Assembly: GCA_050084985.1 (NCBI GenBank) | Contig: JBITNC010000001.1 | Location: 123,132,001-123,196,000, forward strand | Length of the DNA stretch: 64,000 bases | Direction: 5' to 3' | Source of the DNA: Nageia nagi | Lineage: Eukaryota > Pinophyta | Shown: positions 1 through 11,905 of the stretch, piece by piece | Layout: each line of letters opens with the position of its first letter | Numbering within the stretch: position 1 is the first letter of the stretch | The notes under the pieces: generated by a model | The model's database searches: none | Seen by the model: only the letters and a program-made list of their open reading frames with translations | What the model was told of the DNA's origin: nothing | Translations under genes and position numbers: made by a program

Positions 1-428
1 AGCCTCTTGTAGCTTCTCCAATAAATCTAACTAAGAAAAAATCATTGACATAAAAGAGAACACACAATATATAAAGGTTCTTCCAACTCTTGGAAATATA
101 TCCACTTTGAACCATCTCTTCTATTACTTCTCACAAATGATATCTCTTACATATTATCAAGAATTCTTTGACAAAGCTCCTACAAGAGCATTCTTATAAA
201 TATACAAGACTAACATCTTTATGCTTCTACAAGTATAATGAAAAGGGGGGTACCTCTTTATTTATAAGATGAAACACACTCTTTAACTTCATTTTACCCA
301 AAGGTATGGTTAAATATTTTTTCATATATATTCTCTTAATGCTTTAAGGAATCTAAACATACTTTAAGTATTAAGTGAATTTATATTAAAGAAAAATATT
401 ACATAATAATGCATTATGATTTCTAACA
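1..428 (-). repeat. Truncated Copia-type LTR, fourth member of the local family
   Basis: The segment is alignable by eye to the 508-bp LTRs at 27625 and 35852. The same blocks occur in the same order: the 'ggttc-tcc...tccac' block, a 'ttatttataag' TATA block near 256, a 'ttacccaaggta'-like block, and an end in ttctaaca. It is strongly diverged and its far end lies outside the window. The terminal CA at 427-428 is followed by 'aggaggacc' and not by the cctccccctt polypurine-tract complement seen inside the other elements. This is therefore either the outer end of an element lying to the left of the window or a solo LTR. Confidence 0.6.
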
Positions 429-1560
429 AGGAGGACCCCATAGACATGGCATTAACATATTAGGTGTCAAGGCCAGGTAGGTATAGGTACCCATGAACCC
501 TAGAGGTTAGAAAGAGAAGCTATACAATCTACACCTTGAAGACCTAGTGTGGATGTATTACATAGGCTATGTATGGGAGGAGGATGCCCATCATCTTGCC
601 TAGGTGAGGTAAGTTGCTTTTTCCAAACCTAGAGGAAGCTTGTAGAGCCCTATTTATTTTAACAAGTATTGAGATAGTTTGGGATACAATAGGATATTAC
701 TCCTACCCCTACTCACTACATTAGGCATATGATCAAGAGAGATATCCCTTAAGGGGGAGAGACCATATCATCATGGAGGACTACATGGGAGGAACCCTAT
801 ACCCTAGACACCATAGAGCATATTTCTATGGCCCTAGGTACTACTCTAGGATATACACCATGGTGGGTTACAATTCAACCAATTCCATTAGTCATAGAGG
901 ATGATGAGGTAGAGGAGGAGATGGCTGCAACTTCAAAGAGGTCCTTATATGAGGACCCATAGCATGTGGAAAATCTCTTGCATGACATCCTAATGCAAGG
1001 ACCACCAAAAATTGTAGCATCAAGATTATACACATTGGAAAAGGCACTGCCACTTGCGATAACAGGTAATACTAAATGACACTCTTAGTGATTTTATGAA
1101 CTTTTCCAATTTACTAGTGAAATACTAATTTGTGAATTTTATGTGTTTTGTAGGAGAGATGGCTACTTACATAGCTACTCTAGAGGTTGAGGTAGAGAGA
1201 TTGAGACCATGGTTATAGGGTTATAAGCACAACTATCTTCCATAAAATCCACACTTGCATTCAATGATGCACAAATAACCTCCATGGATCAGTCCATGAA
1301 GAGGCTATTGGAGAGGGTAAACATGCCACATCCTAATGAATAGTGGGCATTTATATAGAGCCTTATGGACTAGAGATTGAGAAGGAGAGTGATATTGTGA
1401 CACTTAGGGGAAGTATGAGTGGACCAGGGAAATCATGGCCACTCATGGTATTAGCTCTAGCAAGATGTCAAGTGGGGTATCATTTTGCATGACCTAATAG
1501 TGAAAGTAGGAGGACTAGGCCTAGGATGAGTGAGGTTGGGAGTAGTGGTAGTTGAGCACA
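429..1560. other. Unrecognised degenerate coding-like segment
   Basis: This stretch is less AT-rich than its surroundings and reads like decayed coding DNA on the plus strand. It has short open runs interrupted by stops, for example an acidic run near 895-930 (D-D-E-V-E-E-E) and a possible coiled-coil run near 1160-1215 (A-T-Y-I-A-T-L-E-V-E-V-E-R-L-R). A weak resemblance of the 520-600 part to the C-terminal region of plant mobile domain proteins was noticed but is not convincing. No product can be assigned. Confidence 0.25.
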
Positions 1561-2480
1561 CAACTAGATTGTATTATGAGATATGTACCATTTTTGTGAT
1601 ATATGTATTTGGAGTCCACTTATTGATTTACACATGTGAATGCATGGTTCATTTTGTTTACACATTTGTACATCTATATTTTGGTATTTGAATTTCAAAG
1701 TACAAGTTTCAAATTTGAATAAAACAAATCACTTCATATTTTCATTTACAACACAAAGAAAGAACTCAATCTAGAAAATAAATTCAATTACATAATGACC
1801 CTAATGAATACATCTAGAATAACACATAAGTGATGCATAATATCTTGATAGTAACCCAAAATCATTCTTTGAAAATGAAAGTAAGGTCCTTAGGTACCAA
1901 ATTCAAATAACAATTAACATGGTTAAGTATTTTTTTTAATCACCTTAATTTTTGAGTTTGATTGCTTTAAACACACCACCATGCATTGAGGATAATGAAA
2001 ATACTATTCATTTACTTTTTGTTTTGGGAAAATCACATCATTAATAGTGTGAAAATAGGTTGTGCACCATCAGTAGCATGAGATTTAATGATTTATCATG
2101 AAAAATATATGGTAAAGTTTTTAATAATTTACTTAGAAGACTAATAAAATAATTACTTGACCTTTATAATAATGAACTATACACATTTTCTCATCCAAGA
2201 AATAACCTATCTAATATACATTACCATTTAGCTTTTTTATAGTTTAAGTAATAGTTTTGCATATTTGGGAAGGTTTTCATAACCCAGACATAGGTACAAA
2301 GAGAGGTGCCTTCCTAGTGATGTATTTTACACTGTTGGCTACATACAAAAAGGCCTACACATCATTAGCAATGTGGTTTCTATAATTTTTCCATCATACT
2401 TTGTGGTCTTTCCATTATAACTTTTTTATATCTTTTGTTGATGATTTTCTTGTCCATATATATTAGGAAAATAATAATTC
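1561..2480. other. AT-rich intergenic DNA
   Basis: Nothing recognisable was found: no long open frame, tandem repeat or inverted repeat stands out. The right part probably belongs to the decayed gypsy element that follows. Confidence 0.4.
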
Positions 2481-3650
2481 ATGCAACTTGAAATACTTAT
2501 CAAACTAATGAATCCCCTTGATTATTGAGTTGTATTTGGTAATGGATTCATAAATATCTCTAATTGTTCATTATCAGGGTGTATAGGCCCATCAGTTGTG
2601 TCATCATGATCATCTATTTGAATTGCTTTCTTATCAATGAAGTCTTGAATAATGTTTCTTAATACCTTACAATTTTTTGTTAGCTACCTTGGTGTCCTAT
2701 GATAATTACAAAATTCTTCATACCTATAATTTTTAAGAACACAGTTAGAGAAGTGATCTTGAACCATCAGTGGAAGTTCAACAAGTTCTTCATTTAATAA
2801 TACATTAAGAATATTATAAATAGTATCAAATAACCTTGTAAAATTTTTTTATGGTCTATTATTTCTCTTATCAATAGTAGCAGTGATAACTTCTGGTTCC
2901 TTTTCATATACTTGAGGTTTAGCTTTCTTTTCATATCCTTAAGATTTTTTAGAATGTATGTTATGAAGTTTCTTTATGTAATCTTCTTTTTTCAACAAGA
3001 TATCAATCATCATAGCTAAAGTCAAATCACAATTGAAGATAACCAAAAATTTATACATAGGTATTAAAACATATGCAAAAATATCCTTCAAATCTTTTCT
3101 AGGTATAATAATATTATTCAAAGTTTGTTTCCATATTTTCACAAAATAAGATAAGGATTGATTAGGTAATTTTTTTTCATTTTGTACAAATATTTAATTG
3201 AGCTTCTTTTTGTAATAGTATATCTAAAATGCTTCAAAAATTGATGTATCAAATCTCCATATTTATCAATGATTTATTTAGGAAGGGTAAAATACTATTT
3301 TAATGCATCATTTTTCAAACTACTTGAAAATAATTTTGCAAGCATATCTTGATCATGAATATATTCTATAGCTTCTTCTTGAAATTTTTTAACATGCATT
3401 TTTGGATCTTACAAACCATCAAACTTTGTAAATTTCACATTCTTTTTACTAACAAGCATTTTAGAAATAGTTATATTAGTAAAAAGATGTTTTAAAAAAA
3501 ATAATAAATCATCTTCATCATTAAGCAACTCTCTTTTTAACTTTTCAATTCTTTTATCCATTATCTTTACATTATTTGATTCTACAGAAGCTTGTTATGG
3601 CTATTGAATTTGAACTATAGGTATATTATCCTTTGGGGGTGGTGGAGGGG
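2481..3650 (-). pseudogene. Decayed Ty3/gypsy gag (Tat/Athila-like)
   Basis: Read on the minus strand, 3230-3440 gives a typical Ty3/gypsy capsid stretch: F-D-G...D-P, then a block around Q-E-E-A-I-E-Y-I-H-D-Q-D, L-A-K-L-F, and L-K-N-D-A-L-K followed by a stop where Trp is expected. About 600 bases downstream, near 2670-2730, is a C-x2-H...C arrangement (F-C-N-Y-H-R-T, later N-C), the form of zinc finger found in Athila/Tat-type gag. Several stops occur where Trp or Gln codons would be expected. No protease, RT or integrase follows to the left, so the element is truncated. Known family features give the class; the lineage within gypsy is an inference. Confidence 0.6.
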
Positions 3651-4740
3651 TTTATGGTGGCACATTGCTAATTTGAGCATAAGATTTATTTGCATATTGA
3701 TGTTGTTTTTCCTTGAGGGACACAAATGATCTTATTCTATTTACATGTTCATGTTCAAGCCTATAAACTAATTCTAAAAAAAATTATAATTATTGCTCAA
3801 TAGTAGCTTGTTCAAAGAAATTAATTTCTTGAGCATCAAGAAGAGCTTCAAGCTTGATATTGTGTTCTTCTTATGACTATTTAGGGTGACATGTATAGGC
3901 ATTATTAATTACAGTAACATGCTATTTTCTAACATCTACTATAACTTCTTCATTAATCAAAATATCCTTATCTTTATCAAGAAACATACCTATATTGTAA
4001 TGTGCAAGATTAAGAATTAGGTGTTCAAAATCATCATCATATTCCTTATCATCATACTTGATGGTCATGTCATTCAATGGATTTATAACATCCACTTGTA
4101 TGCTACTAGCAACATGTGTACAAGCTTGCACATTGTTGGTGGCATCCTGATTAACAATAGAGAACCTCTATTTTGAAGAACTTGCATTTTCATAAGAGAA
4201 AAAACTATCCTAGGATTACAGATGCAGTATTTACTTCTAATAATTCATAATTGGTTAGAATATTAATAACATTTTCAACATTATTAGTAAGATAATATTC
4301 TAATTATTCTTTATTAGATAGTAATTCCTTTATGAATCTAACATGGCTAAGAATTCTATCTAATTTTTTAATATTAACATCACTATTAGAAGAATCTCCA
4401 TGGCTTCCCAAGCTTATATTTTCAAAATATAATCATCTATAGACACATTAATCTTACTAGAAGTTTTTCCAATAATATCCATTTTTTTTGTTAGAACTTA
4501 TAGATTCAATATCATTATCATAATCACTATCCATTCAATCATTAGGATTAGGATCTTGTAGATTTAAATTAGGATTAACCCTAACACTTCTCTTAATATT
4601 CTTAAAATTAAACTTACTCTTAGAAATCTTAGGTTGTTATTCATTTAGATCCATTTTTGTAACATAGGTAGAACAAACACTAGTCTTATCATTTTCTCTA
4701 GCTATTACTCTAAGCACCTTAAGTAAGAGAAGAAATAATA
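3651..4740 (-). pseudogene. Probable upstream part of the same gypsy gag region
   Basis: Short minus-strand open runs remain. One is a 69-residue acidic stretch at 3922-4131 with D-D-K-E-Y-D-D-D-F-E-H and a K-D-K-D tail. The region continues upstream of the capsid-like segment with the same composition and orientation. No domain could be recognised here; the assignment rests on position only. Confidence 0.3.
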
Positions 4741-5567
4741 ATGAAAATAGATTCATGATTCTATAGAAGGAATATCCTAGATTGACATCTAGATGTGTAA
4801 GAATATCAGGTTCATAAATATCTAGACCTCAAATTATGAATAATATGAATAAACATAATTAAATAAATGATCTACATTATACATGTATACTATATTAGAT
4901 TACAATAAATATACATGAAATACATGAACCTGATATGAAGTGCATGTATGATCCTCAAGCAATATGTAGCAATGAGACTTCAAAGGATTGGGATCAGATT
5001 TGAGATGAACTCATAATAAATATTTATAGGTATGAAGCAATGAGTCGACCACCAAAATATGGAACTCTTGATATAGAATATGTTTGCTGCTAATAGAGTG
5101 GATTAGCATGTTGCTGAATGCATGGAACATGATAAATTATGTTATGCATGATAGATATAAAGTTTAAAGCTCAAAGTATAACAAATTCTCAAGATAGATG
5201 GCATCCAGAGACACCATTACAATCAAAAACACCTATCAAAGTTCTTATCATATCAAAGAGTTTTGATATATGGAGATCAAACTATTCCTCTTATTTATAT
5301 AGCCTATAAAGATATAGAAAGGAGAGAAGGCCAACCTCTTGCAATAATATAATTATTATTATATTCAAGAAATTTTAACATAAAACCCATGATATATAAT
5401 ATAAATTTTAATATAATACATGGTATTGCATTATAATATCTTTTCTATCTTAACATATATAATACTGCATTAAATCATTTAAAAAGTTTAAATATAATTT
5501 ATTAAATAAATAATAAATCATTTTTATGCATCTATAACCAACCTACCCCTTTTCAATTTTGGTATAG
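4741..5567. other. AT-rich segment left of the outer Copia element
   Basis: No gene is seen. The sequence may be leader or LTR remains of the gypsy element to its left. The outer Copia element inserted at its right edge, using the GTGGT at 5568-5572 as target site. Confidence 0.35.
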
Positions 5568-5572
5568 GTGGT

Positions 5573-6071
5573 TGAAGGAAGTAACACTAACAAGATAATT
5601 TCTAAACAACCAAGATCACATGAAATATCTCAATTCACATCTAACTATCACACAAAGCAATTTCACAAAGATAACATAAGATGTAAGTGGTTCCTCCAAC
5701 TAGTAGTACATCCACTAACTAGATATTTACTTCAATCACAAATACAACTCTCTTACAATCCTCTTAATTTTTTATCTTAACCACTATCTTATAGCATAAC
5801 TTTACTCCATAATTGATTTGTAATCACAAATAGGGAGCCTTGTATTTATAAGCCAAATTCCCTCTTTGGATGATCCTTTTATCCAATGTACAAAAGCATG
5901 ACATGCACATCCTTTTACCCAAGGGGTATGTCATGACATAGAGAGTAGGACAAGTTATATTATCATATTCACTTAAATATTTAAGGTATCAAATGATACC
6001 TTTAATTATTAGCGAACTTATATAGAAAATTTAATACAAACCATTACAATAATGCATTATTCATTCCAACA
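5573..6071 (-). repeat. 3' LTR of outer Copia element
   Basis: It starts TGAAGGAAGTAACACT and ends ATTCCAACA on the plus strand, and is followed at once by ctccctctt, the complement of a purine tract. It keeps the LTR TATA block ('gtatttataag', near 5848). It pairs with 22514-23012. Confidence 0.9.
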
Positions 6072-6395
6072 CTCCCTCTTAATGCAATATTGGGATAGAG
6101 TGAGTAAGAGAGAAGAAGAAGTAAGAGAGTTATTCAAATAGATACAATAAAGATGAAATTATTTTACATATTTATGAAGTAAGAAAGATCTAATTTGAGA
6201 TTTATTACTTTGCCAAATATAATCATTAATCATAACCAATTTCAATGTACATGAAATAGTCATCTAACTAGAAGTCATGAAGAGTCCCCAAGAGCCTACA
6301 TACCTAAGGTAAGTAACCTGTAATCTCAAAGGAACCTATAATTCATAAGTAGCTCAAATAACAAGATCAATTAAGTGCAACATATTTATCTCATC

Positions 6396-6868
6396 TAAAG
6401 GAAATAACACTAACAATATAATTTTTAAACTACAAAGATATCATGAAAGCTCATAATTACATCCAACAAATACACAAAGTAATCTCACAACATCAAGATG
6501 TAAAGTGGTTCTTCCAACTAGGAGTACATTCACTAATTAGATATTTACTTCTTTCACAAATATTACTCTCTTACAATCCTTGATCTCAACTCTTACACTT
6601 CTATCCTATAGCATATCGTTACTCTATAATTGATGTATCATTACAAAGGGGGAGCCTTCTATTTATAGACCAAAACTCCCCTTGGATGATCTAAGCATGA
6701 TATGCACATCTTTGACCCAAAGGGCATGCTTATAACTTGGAGTGTAGGACAAGTTACATTATTATATTTACTAAAATACTTAAGATATCAAATAATACCC
6801 TTAAGTATTAGTGAATTTACATAAAGATTTAATACAACTTTTACAATAACGCATTATACATTTCAACA
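6396..6868 (-). repeat. 3' LTR of inner Copia element, with adjacent purine tract
   Basis: 473 bp, ending tttcaaca. The following plus-strand bases ctccccctt (6869-6877) are the complement of AAGGGGGAG, the polypurine tract that primes plus-strand synthesis. 'ttctatttatag' near 6657 is the complement of the LTR TATA box. Confidence 0.88.
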
Positions 6869-7284
6869 CTCCCCCTTAATGCAATATTAAGATAGAACGT
6901 GTAAGAGAGAAGAAGAAAGGAAAGTAAGAGAGTTCTCATCCTTAAAATAGATACAATAGAGATGATAAATTTTTACATATTTATAGATCTAGTTTGAGAC
7001 TCACTACTTTGCCAAATACAATCATTAACCATAGCTAAAAGTCATGAAGAGCCTATATACTTAACGTTAGTAACCTGTAATCTTAGAGGAACCTACAAGT
7101 CATCAACGTCTTGAATAACAAGATCAATTAGATGCATCATATTCATATCAACAAAGATAGATGAATCACACAAATGCCATTATGAACTAATCAATGGTGC
7201 ACTATAAGTCATCATGAAGATGCCATGCCAAACACTTATAGTCACCTGCTATATATAAAATATGTGTTAATTATCATTACAAAA

Positions 7285-7870
7285 TAGAGCATACACATAA
7301 GAGTTCCTCACATGTAGATAAATAAATAGTGTCAAAAGACACATAAGAGTTTCTCACACATGATAACTGATTATTGCTAGATCATGTACATAAGAGTTTC
7401 TTACATATGGATAACTAAATAATACTAAAAGACACATAAGAGTTCCTCACATATGGATAACTAGATAGTGTAAAATTGATCACAAATAGAGTATGCACAT
7501 AAGAGTTCCTCACATATGGATAATTGAATAGTGCCAAAAGACACATAAAAGTTCCTCTCATATGGATAACTAAATAGTGCAATATTAATCATAAATAGAG
7601 TATGCACATAAGAGTTCTTCACATCTAAATAACTAAACAGTGCCAAAAGACACATAAAAGTTACTCTCATATGGATAATTGAATAGTACAAAATTGGCTA
7701 ATTTTTACAACAAGTTCCTCATGCAGAGTGAACTTACCATGAAGGTGTATAATAAATCAACTCTATTTGTACAATAAGTTCTTTACATAGAGTGAACTTA
7801 CCATGAAGGTATACAACAAAATCAACTCTATTTGTACAAGTTCCTCATACAGAGCAAACTTACCATGAAG
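7285..7870 (-). repeat. Repeat and hairpin array in the 3' noncoding region of the inner element
   Basis: Two related repeat types occur. From about 7285 to 7690, roughly eight copies of 'agttcctcacatatggataact' are spaced about 45-65 bp apart, many with a short agtt/aact inverted repeat. From 7712, three copies of a 24-nt hairpin follow (7712-7735, 7776-7799, 7838-7861) with arms aagttc/gaactt; the third has one mismatch. The hairpins have the same length as those in the young copy (28627-28887). The array lies between the pol stop and the purine tract. Function is unknown. Sireviruses, another Copia group, carry repeated palindromes in the same position. Confidence 0.75.
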
Positions 7871-7954
7871 TTATATAATAAAATCAACACTATACAACAC
7901 AAAATCCTCCTACGGGTGAAGTTGTCATCATAAACATGAATTCAATATAAGAAT

Positions 7955-9540
7955 TCAAACTTCACTTCCCCTTGAGGGAAACTTCACCAATCTGATAGCA
8001 TCCATGAGCTTACAAAATTGAGCTTTTAGGAGGGGTTTGGTGAATAAATCAACAAAGTTCAAGGTGGATGGACAATACTCCAGGTGGATGAATCCATCAA
8101 GAACCTTCTTATTAATAAAATGGATATGGATTTCCACATATTTAGTTCTTTGATAAAACATTAAATTCTTAGCCAAATAAATACTCGATTGATTATCAAA
8201 GAGATAAAAAATGAGCCACCTTGCTCATACCCAATTTCTTTTAGAAGATGCCTCAACCAAATGGCTTCTTGAGATGTAATAGACATGGCATGATATTCAA
8301 ATTCTATGGTGGAAAGAGAAATAGTAGGTTGCTTCATGGAAGTCCAAGGGATAGCACTTGAACCAATGTTAAACACATATGTAGAGGATGAATTCCTATC
8401 ATCTCTATCACCTCCATAGTTAGAATCTGAGAATCCAAAGAGAAAAATAAAGGGCAACTTAGAATACTTGAGAGCAAGATCCTTAGTCTCGATAACATAA
8501 CCTCAAAATATGCTTAACAGAATTAAAGTACTCCAGATAAGGTTTTTGTATGAATCATGCCATCAAATTCACTACAAAGGCAATATCTAGCCTAGAGATA
8601 GTCAAATACAAAAGACTACTAATTAATTGCTGATAAACTATAGCATCAGCTAACTGAGAAGTGGAGTGTAGAGAAATAGTGATTCTAAGAGAGATTAAGA
8701 TTGTATCATATCTACATTCCTTCATTTCAAATTTTTTCAAGATATTTTATATATACTTAGATTGACTGAGGTAAGTACAATCCTTATATTGATACACTTG
8801 CATACTAAGATTGTAGTGCAAGAGACCAAGATTAGTCATTTCAAATGTTGCCTTAAGTTTGGATATGTACTCTTGAATGAGTATATCATTATTCTCAATA
8901 ATCAAAAGATCATCCACATAAATAAGAATCAAGACCACATCCTTTTTTTAGTGGAGCATATATAGATCAAAGTTAGAAAAACACTTAGAGAATCTAATAT
9001 CTGTAAAGTACCCTAAAATCTTCTTGTACCAAGCTCAAGATGCTTGCTTAATTCTATACAATGATTTCTTTAGCTTGCACACAAAGGAATATTTGCCTTT
9101 TATAATGAACCCTTACAGTTGATGCATAAATATTTCTACATTCAAGTCATCATTTATAAATGCACTCTTGATGTTAAGTTAAAAAACTTTCCATCCTTGA
9201 GCTATAGAAAAAGTAGGAAGAACTCTCATAGTAGGCATCTTTGCCATAGGAGCAAAGGTTTTCTTATAATCCACACCATATTTCAAAACAAAACCTTTAG
9301 ATACTAACCTTACCTTGTATTTTTCAATATCTCTAATTGAATTGAATTTGACCTTGTAGATCTACTTATTACCAATCACATTCTTATCATTAGAATAAAG
9401 AATCAAATCTTAAATTTTATTTTTATAAGCACTTCATACTCCATGTTCATGGCTTCTATCTAGCACTTATGCTTAGAAGCTTCTTTGAAGATTGAGGGCT
9501 CATGGTTGTTATCAATATCAATAATTAAGGATTTGTTCAA
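7955..9540 (-). pseudogene. Decayed Copia RT-RNase H, inner element
   Basis: Minus-strand fragments match the RT-RNase H region of the young copy. 8747-8938 holds I-Y-V-D-D-L-L (RT active site). 8555-8740 holds Y-Q-Q-L-I-S-S-L-L-Y-L-T-I-S-R-L-D-I-A-F. 8161-8457 is the RNase H start with F-S-D-S-N-Y-G-G. 7955-8176 is its C-terminal part with K-Y-V-E-I-H-I-H-F-I and F-T-K-P-L. Frameshifts and stops separate the pieces. This copy keeps the segment between V-E-I and L-F-T-K-P that is deleted in the young copy. Confidence 0.88.
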
Positions 9541-10440
9541 GGTCATCCTCCTTATTATCTTTTATATTGGAGAATTTTATTTCTATGGTGATGTATCAAA
9601 ATCTAATTAGTTAGGGATAATTGAAGAGTCCTCTAGATCAACAACATTCTTAGTAAAAGCAAATTCTTCAAAAAGTTCATTTAAATTTACATCCCTTGAA
9701 ATGAATATTACTTTATAGGTGGGAGAGTAAAGCCTATATCATCTATGATGACTATCATAACACATAAAGATGCATTTGTTAGCTCTATCATCTAACTTCT
9801 TCCTTTTCTTAGAAATAATGTAGGAGAATGCTTCACAACACAACACTCTCAAGTGAGAAATGTTAGGTTTTCTTCCTAACCATGTCTCAAAAGGAGTTTT
9901 ATTTTGAATAGATTTTATGGGACACCTATTCAAGGTGTAAATAGTAGTGCTCATAGCTTCACCCCATAAGAACTTAGGAAGATTACCCAACATGAATCTA
10001 ACTATCTCCATGATTGTTTTATTTTTTCATTCAGTAACTCCATTTTATTAAGAAGTGTATGAAATTGTAAACTACCTCTTAATTCCATACTTAATACAAT
10101 AGTCATTGAACTCATTGCTATTATATTCTCTTCCATTATTTGATCTCAATATTTTGATTTTAAGGTTAGTTTTATTCTCAACAAAGGCCTTAAAAATTTG
10201 AAAAGTCTCAAAAGTTTGATCCTTGTGCTCAAGTAGATACCCAAAGGTAATCCTACTAAGGTCATTAATAAAGGTCAAGACATAAGATGCTCCTACAACC
10301 AACTTAGTCTAAAATGAACCCATCAAATCTAAATGCACAAATTAAAGAAGTTGAGATGCTCTTGTTGCCTTACCTTTTTTAAATTTTTATCTATGCATCT
10401 TGCTAAGAATGTACTTCTTGCATAGACCAACTTAAGGAGA
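9541..10440 (-). pseudogene. Decayed Copia integrase, inner element
   Basis: Pieces at 9739-10011 (M-E-I-V-R-F-M-L-G-N-L-P to C-I-F-M-C-Y-D) and 10072-10302 (T-F-I-N-D-L-S-R, then R-S-N-N-G-R-E-Y) cover the integrase catalytic core and its C-terminal part. The second catalytic Asp reads Asn in this copy. A TAA at 9562-9564 lies at the same codon as the TAG of the young copy, between integrase and RT. Confidence 0.85.
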
Positions 10441-11905
10441 AATTGAAGGCAAACCTTCAACAAGTTCTTGGGTTTGCATGACTTGAATACTCTTATGGTT
10501 AAGATGCCCTAAATGATGGTACCAAATATTGCCTTTAGAACACATATTAGAAGTAAGACACATCTTTGATGGAATTTGATCCACAATGTAAAGGTTATCT
10601 TTCACTGATCCTTTTTTCAAAGTGGCAAGTCCTTTCTTAATGCACCAAGATTGAGAGTCAAACACAAAAAAGTACCTTTTTCTAGCAACTTGGATCATGG
10701 AGAAAAGGTTCATCCTTAACTTAAGAACATAGAGAACATTATCAAGAACCTTTTCATAAATTAGCACACTTCCAATTCTTTAGAATTCAAAGATAGAGTT
10801 ATCACCTATCACAATTGCATCCTTATTATACTTATGAAAGTTCTAATTTTTTTTTTTCAAAATATAGGTGATTAGTGCAATCAAAATCAATAATCCAATC
10901 AGATGAAAAAGTACAAGACATGGAGTAGAGTGCCATAGCATAACTGACATGAATATATTTCTTACCTTTAGAGTTCTTTACATTTGTATTATCATTGTAA
11001 TTTTTCTTCTTTATATTTTTGTAACAATCAACTTCTTTATGACCTTATCTACCACAATAGTTACAATGGCCATCAAACCTTTTCTTAAGATAAGGAGTGT
11101 TTGTTTTGCCTTTTTCATCTCTATGCTTGAAGTGATTATTGTTACCATTATTATTGCTACTATGTTTATTATGTTTGTTATTTCTATTGCTATTATAGCC
11201 ATTGTCTCTTTTCTCAAACCTCTTGGAAGAAGGGTAAGATTTCTTTGATGATTGAACTTCTTCTTGAATAAAGTTTTAGTTGCTCCAAGAGCAAAATTAT
11301 TCTTTTTAGTAGAGAAAATCAACCCTTTATTATTAAGGGTTTTCTTATGTTTCAATAAATGCTTTGAAAGGTTCTTAAGGGAGATGACTTTTTTTTTATT
11401 ACTAAGCTTCATTTCCATTTCTGTTACAAAGTTTCCAAATTTTGATGAGAGGCTTTGAAGGACGATGAAGACTATAAACTCATCATTGATCCAATTGTAC
11501 CTAAAAGAAACAAGTTGGGTTCTTAGGTAATAATTTTATTCATGTAGATAGCTACATTTTTATCTTCCCTTTGATGAGATTGAAACAAATTTTGAAGAAT
11601 AGTAATTCTTCTTAAAAAATTTGAGCCAAGATAGATTTGTTTTAGCTTATCCTAAGCTTCCTTTGCTGAGTTTGAAGAGGATATCATCAGGACCACTTCA
11701 TCTAAAATTGCATAATAAATCATGAAAGTTGTTAATTCATTCTTTATGTTGAATGCCTCAAGTGCTTTCTCATCTATAGGAGGTACAATGTCTTTAGTCA
11801 CTATTTACCATAGCTTTCTTACCTACAATTTGGATTTCATTCGAGGTTATCAAACCCCATAGTTGGAACCATAAAGAATATGTTTGGGTAAAAAATATTC
11901 TCCCA
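10441..11905 (-). pseudogene. Decayed Copia gag-protease and integrase zinc region, inner element
   Basis: 10432-10767 carries the pre-integrase HHCC zinc region (W-Y-H-H-L-G-H-L-N-H-K-S-I). The protease is damaged near 10890, where the D-T-G motif is altered to D-F-D. 11011-11418 and its flanks are gag with an N-rich region. The gag start region near 11890 still resembles the F-V-P-K-H-I-L-D-G-S-N start of the young copy. Many stops and frameshifts are present. The plus-strand open frame at 10949-11248 is only the complement of this repetitive part. Confidence 0.82.

Noticed and set aside
10949-11248. A hydrophobic 99-codon plus-strand frame that looks like a membrane protein
   Set aside because: It is the complement of the repetitive N-rich gag region of the inner Copia element; the hydrophobicity comes from the reverse reading of AAC/AAT codons.
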